The position numbers and the translations under genes were made by a program. Below the pieces are notes generated by a model, which saw only the letters and a list, made by a program, of their open reading frames with translations, did not search any database and had not been told where the DNA came from. Shown piece by piece: positions 63,377-64,000 of a stretch of DNA of 64,000 nucleotides. The number at the start of each line of letters is the position of its first letter. Position 1 is the first letter of the stretch. The DNA lies in NCBI GenBank assembly GCA_014871385.1, contig CM026427.1, positions 4,472,988 to 4,536,987 of the forward strand, in the 5' to 3' direction. This stretch comes from Ceratodon purpureus. Lineage: Eukaryota > Streptophyta > Bryopsida > Pseudoditrichales > Ditrichaceae.

Positions 63377-64000
63377 TCACTGCAGCGAGGGCATACAACT
63401 CTGTATAATTTCAACAGCTTGATCGATTTCTTGCTTCGAGATGATAAGTGGAGGTGCAAGGCGAACAACATCACCCTTCCCAGCTGTGAGAATCAGAAGT
63501 CCTGCCTTCAGAGCAGCAGCTACTAGTGGGGAAGCAGGGACATCCAGTTGAATGCCAACAAGAAGACCTTCACCTCGTACTTCCTTCACGTGAGGATTCT
63601 TCCCCAGCTTCTCTTGAAGTTGCGACTTCAAGTAGGCGCCCTTCTCTGCTACACTCTCTAGAAAGCCCGGCGCCTGGAAACAATGGTAACGAGATCAACC
63701 GTGTGAGAATCACCTAATCCAGCCTGGAATTAATAATAGACACACTCAACTGCGAACACGCACTTGCACTAGCACAAAGGTGTGGGCTTACACTCAGATT
63801 CTTATCCAAAAAATGTAAGATTTAACGAAACAAATCTGCAAAACTCGATGGCATTCTTCATCCGACAGGAAAAAGTGCCGACTTAACATAAATCTCTACA
63901 ACCGGATCAAGAAGAGGACAACACGTCGAATGTAGTACCTGGATGCGATCCAAGACAGCGAGTGCTGCATGACACACAAGTGGTCCTCCAGCAAACGTGC
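63377..64000 (-). CDS. Acetylornithine aminotransferase, last two exons (gene continues beyond window)
   Basis: Exon 64000-63939 (continuing outside) encodes [20 protein letters not shown]. After a GT-AG intron, exon 63673-63377 encodes [20 protein letters not shown] and on through [35 protein letters not shown] to the stop, both in phase 0. [15 protein letters not shown] and VRLAPPL are hallmarks of ArgD-type class III PLP aminotransferases. The plant enzyme (Arabidopsis WIN1/TUP5) acts in plastids, transaminating N-acetylglutamate semialdehyde to N2-acetylornithine in arginine synthesis. The catalytic lysine and transit peptide lie outside the window. Ornithine aminotransferase is a less likely alternative, given the match to the ArgD C-terminus. 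No damage is seen. Confidence 0.93.

Noticed and set aside
1-64000. CRISPR array, bacterial operon or prophage
   Set aside because: No regularly spaced repeats or bacterial gene organisation; introns and families show a plant nuclear genome.

Overview
The window reads as nuclear DNA of a land plant, most likely a bryophyte and probably a moss. Three things point there: AT-rich, gene-poor stretches between compact GT-AG multi-exon genes; a TIR-NBS-LRR gene whose TIR and linker look like the moss type; and clear orthologues of plant-only families (AIP2-type RING ligase, plant Moco-sulfurase-like PLP protein, LysM receptor kinase). The species cannot be fixed from the sequence alone.

Layout. 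1-1334 is AT-rich flank with a degenerate tandem array. 1335-6350 (-) is an 8-exon gene for a 1007-residue PLP-fold protein of the Moco-sulfurase-like family. 9001-9764 is a non-autonomous CACTA transposon. 9765-19113 is largely non-coding, with small retroposed fragments and a 21-bp-arm foldback. 19114-20747 (+) is a 5-exon AIP2 E3 ligase gene. 20748-26700 is AT-rich and repeat-filled, including a TTAA-flanked element and a decayed Ty1/copia fossil. A tRNA-Leu(CAG) lies at 26713-26793 (-), just upstream of a 7-exon gene of unknown function (27082-29759, +).

31797-34351 (+) holds remnants of an LRR receptor kinase directly followed by a LysM receptor-like kinase with one apparent frame break. 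35288-36906 (-) is a 4-exon gene for an acidic, TP/SP-rich, probably nuclear protein with a duplicated motif. 36907-42980 is repeat DNA: homopolymers, a G-rich minisatellite, and an Emigrant-like MITE nested in a second TTAA-flanked element. 42981-44210 is a dead protein kinase gene. 44620-44965 is a TIR-ended MITE-like element. 47316-51314 (+) is a TIR-NBS-LRR immune receptor with two apparent frame interruptions. 53490-58363 (+) is a 4-exon hAT-type transposase gene that looks host-like. It is bracketed by two inverted copies of a Harbinger-like MITE (51368-51784 and 62443-62857). The window ends inside a minus-strand acetylornithine aminotransferase gene.

Functionally the genes are a mixed neighbourhood: ABA-linked ubiquitination, arginine synthesis, two immune-receptor loci (LysM-RLK and TNL) that both look damaged, and a transposase-derived gene. 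I see no biosynthetic cluster or operon-like logic. The most unusual items are the TTAA-flanked CCCCTAAAG elements, the hAT-derived gene, the small nuclear protein with paired motifs, and the foldback at 15869-15985. All exon borders were set by eye from GT/AG sites and phase agreement.
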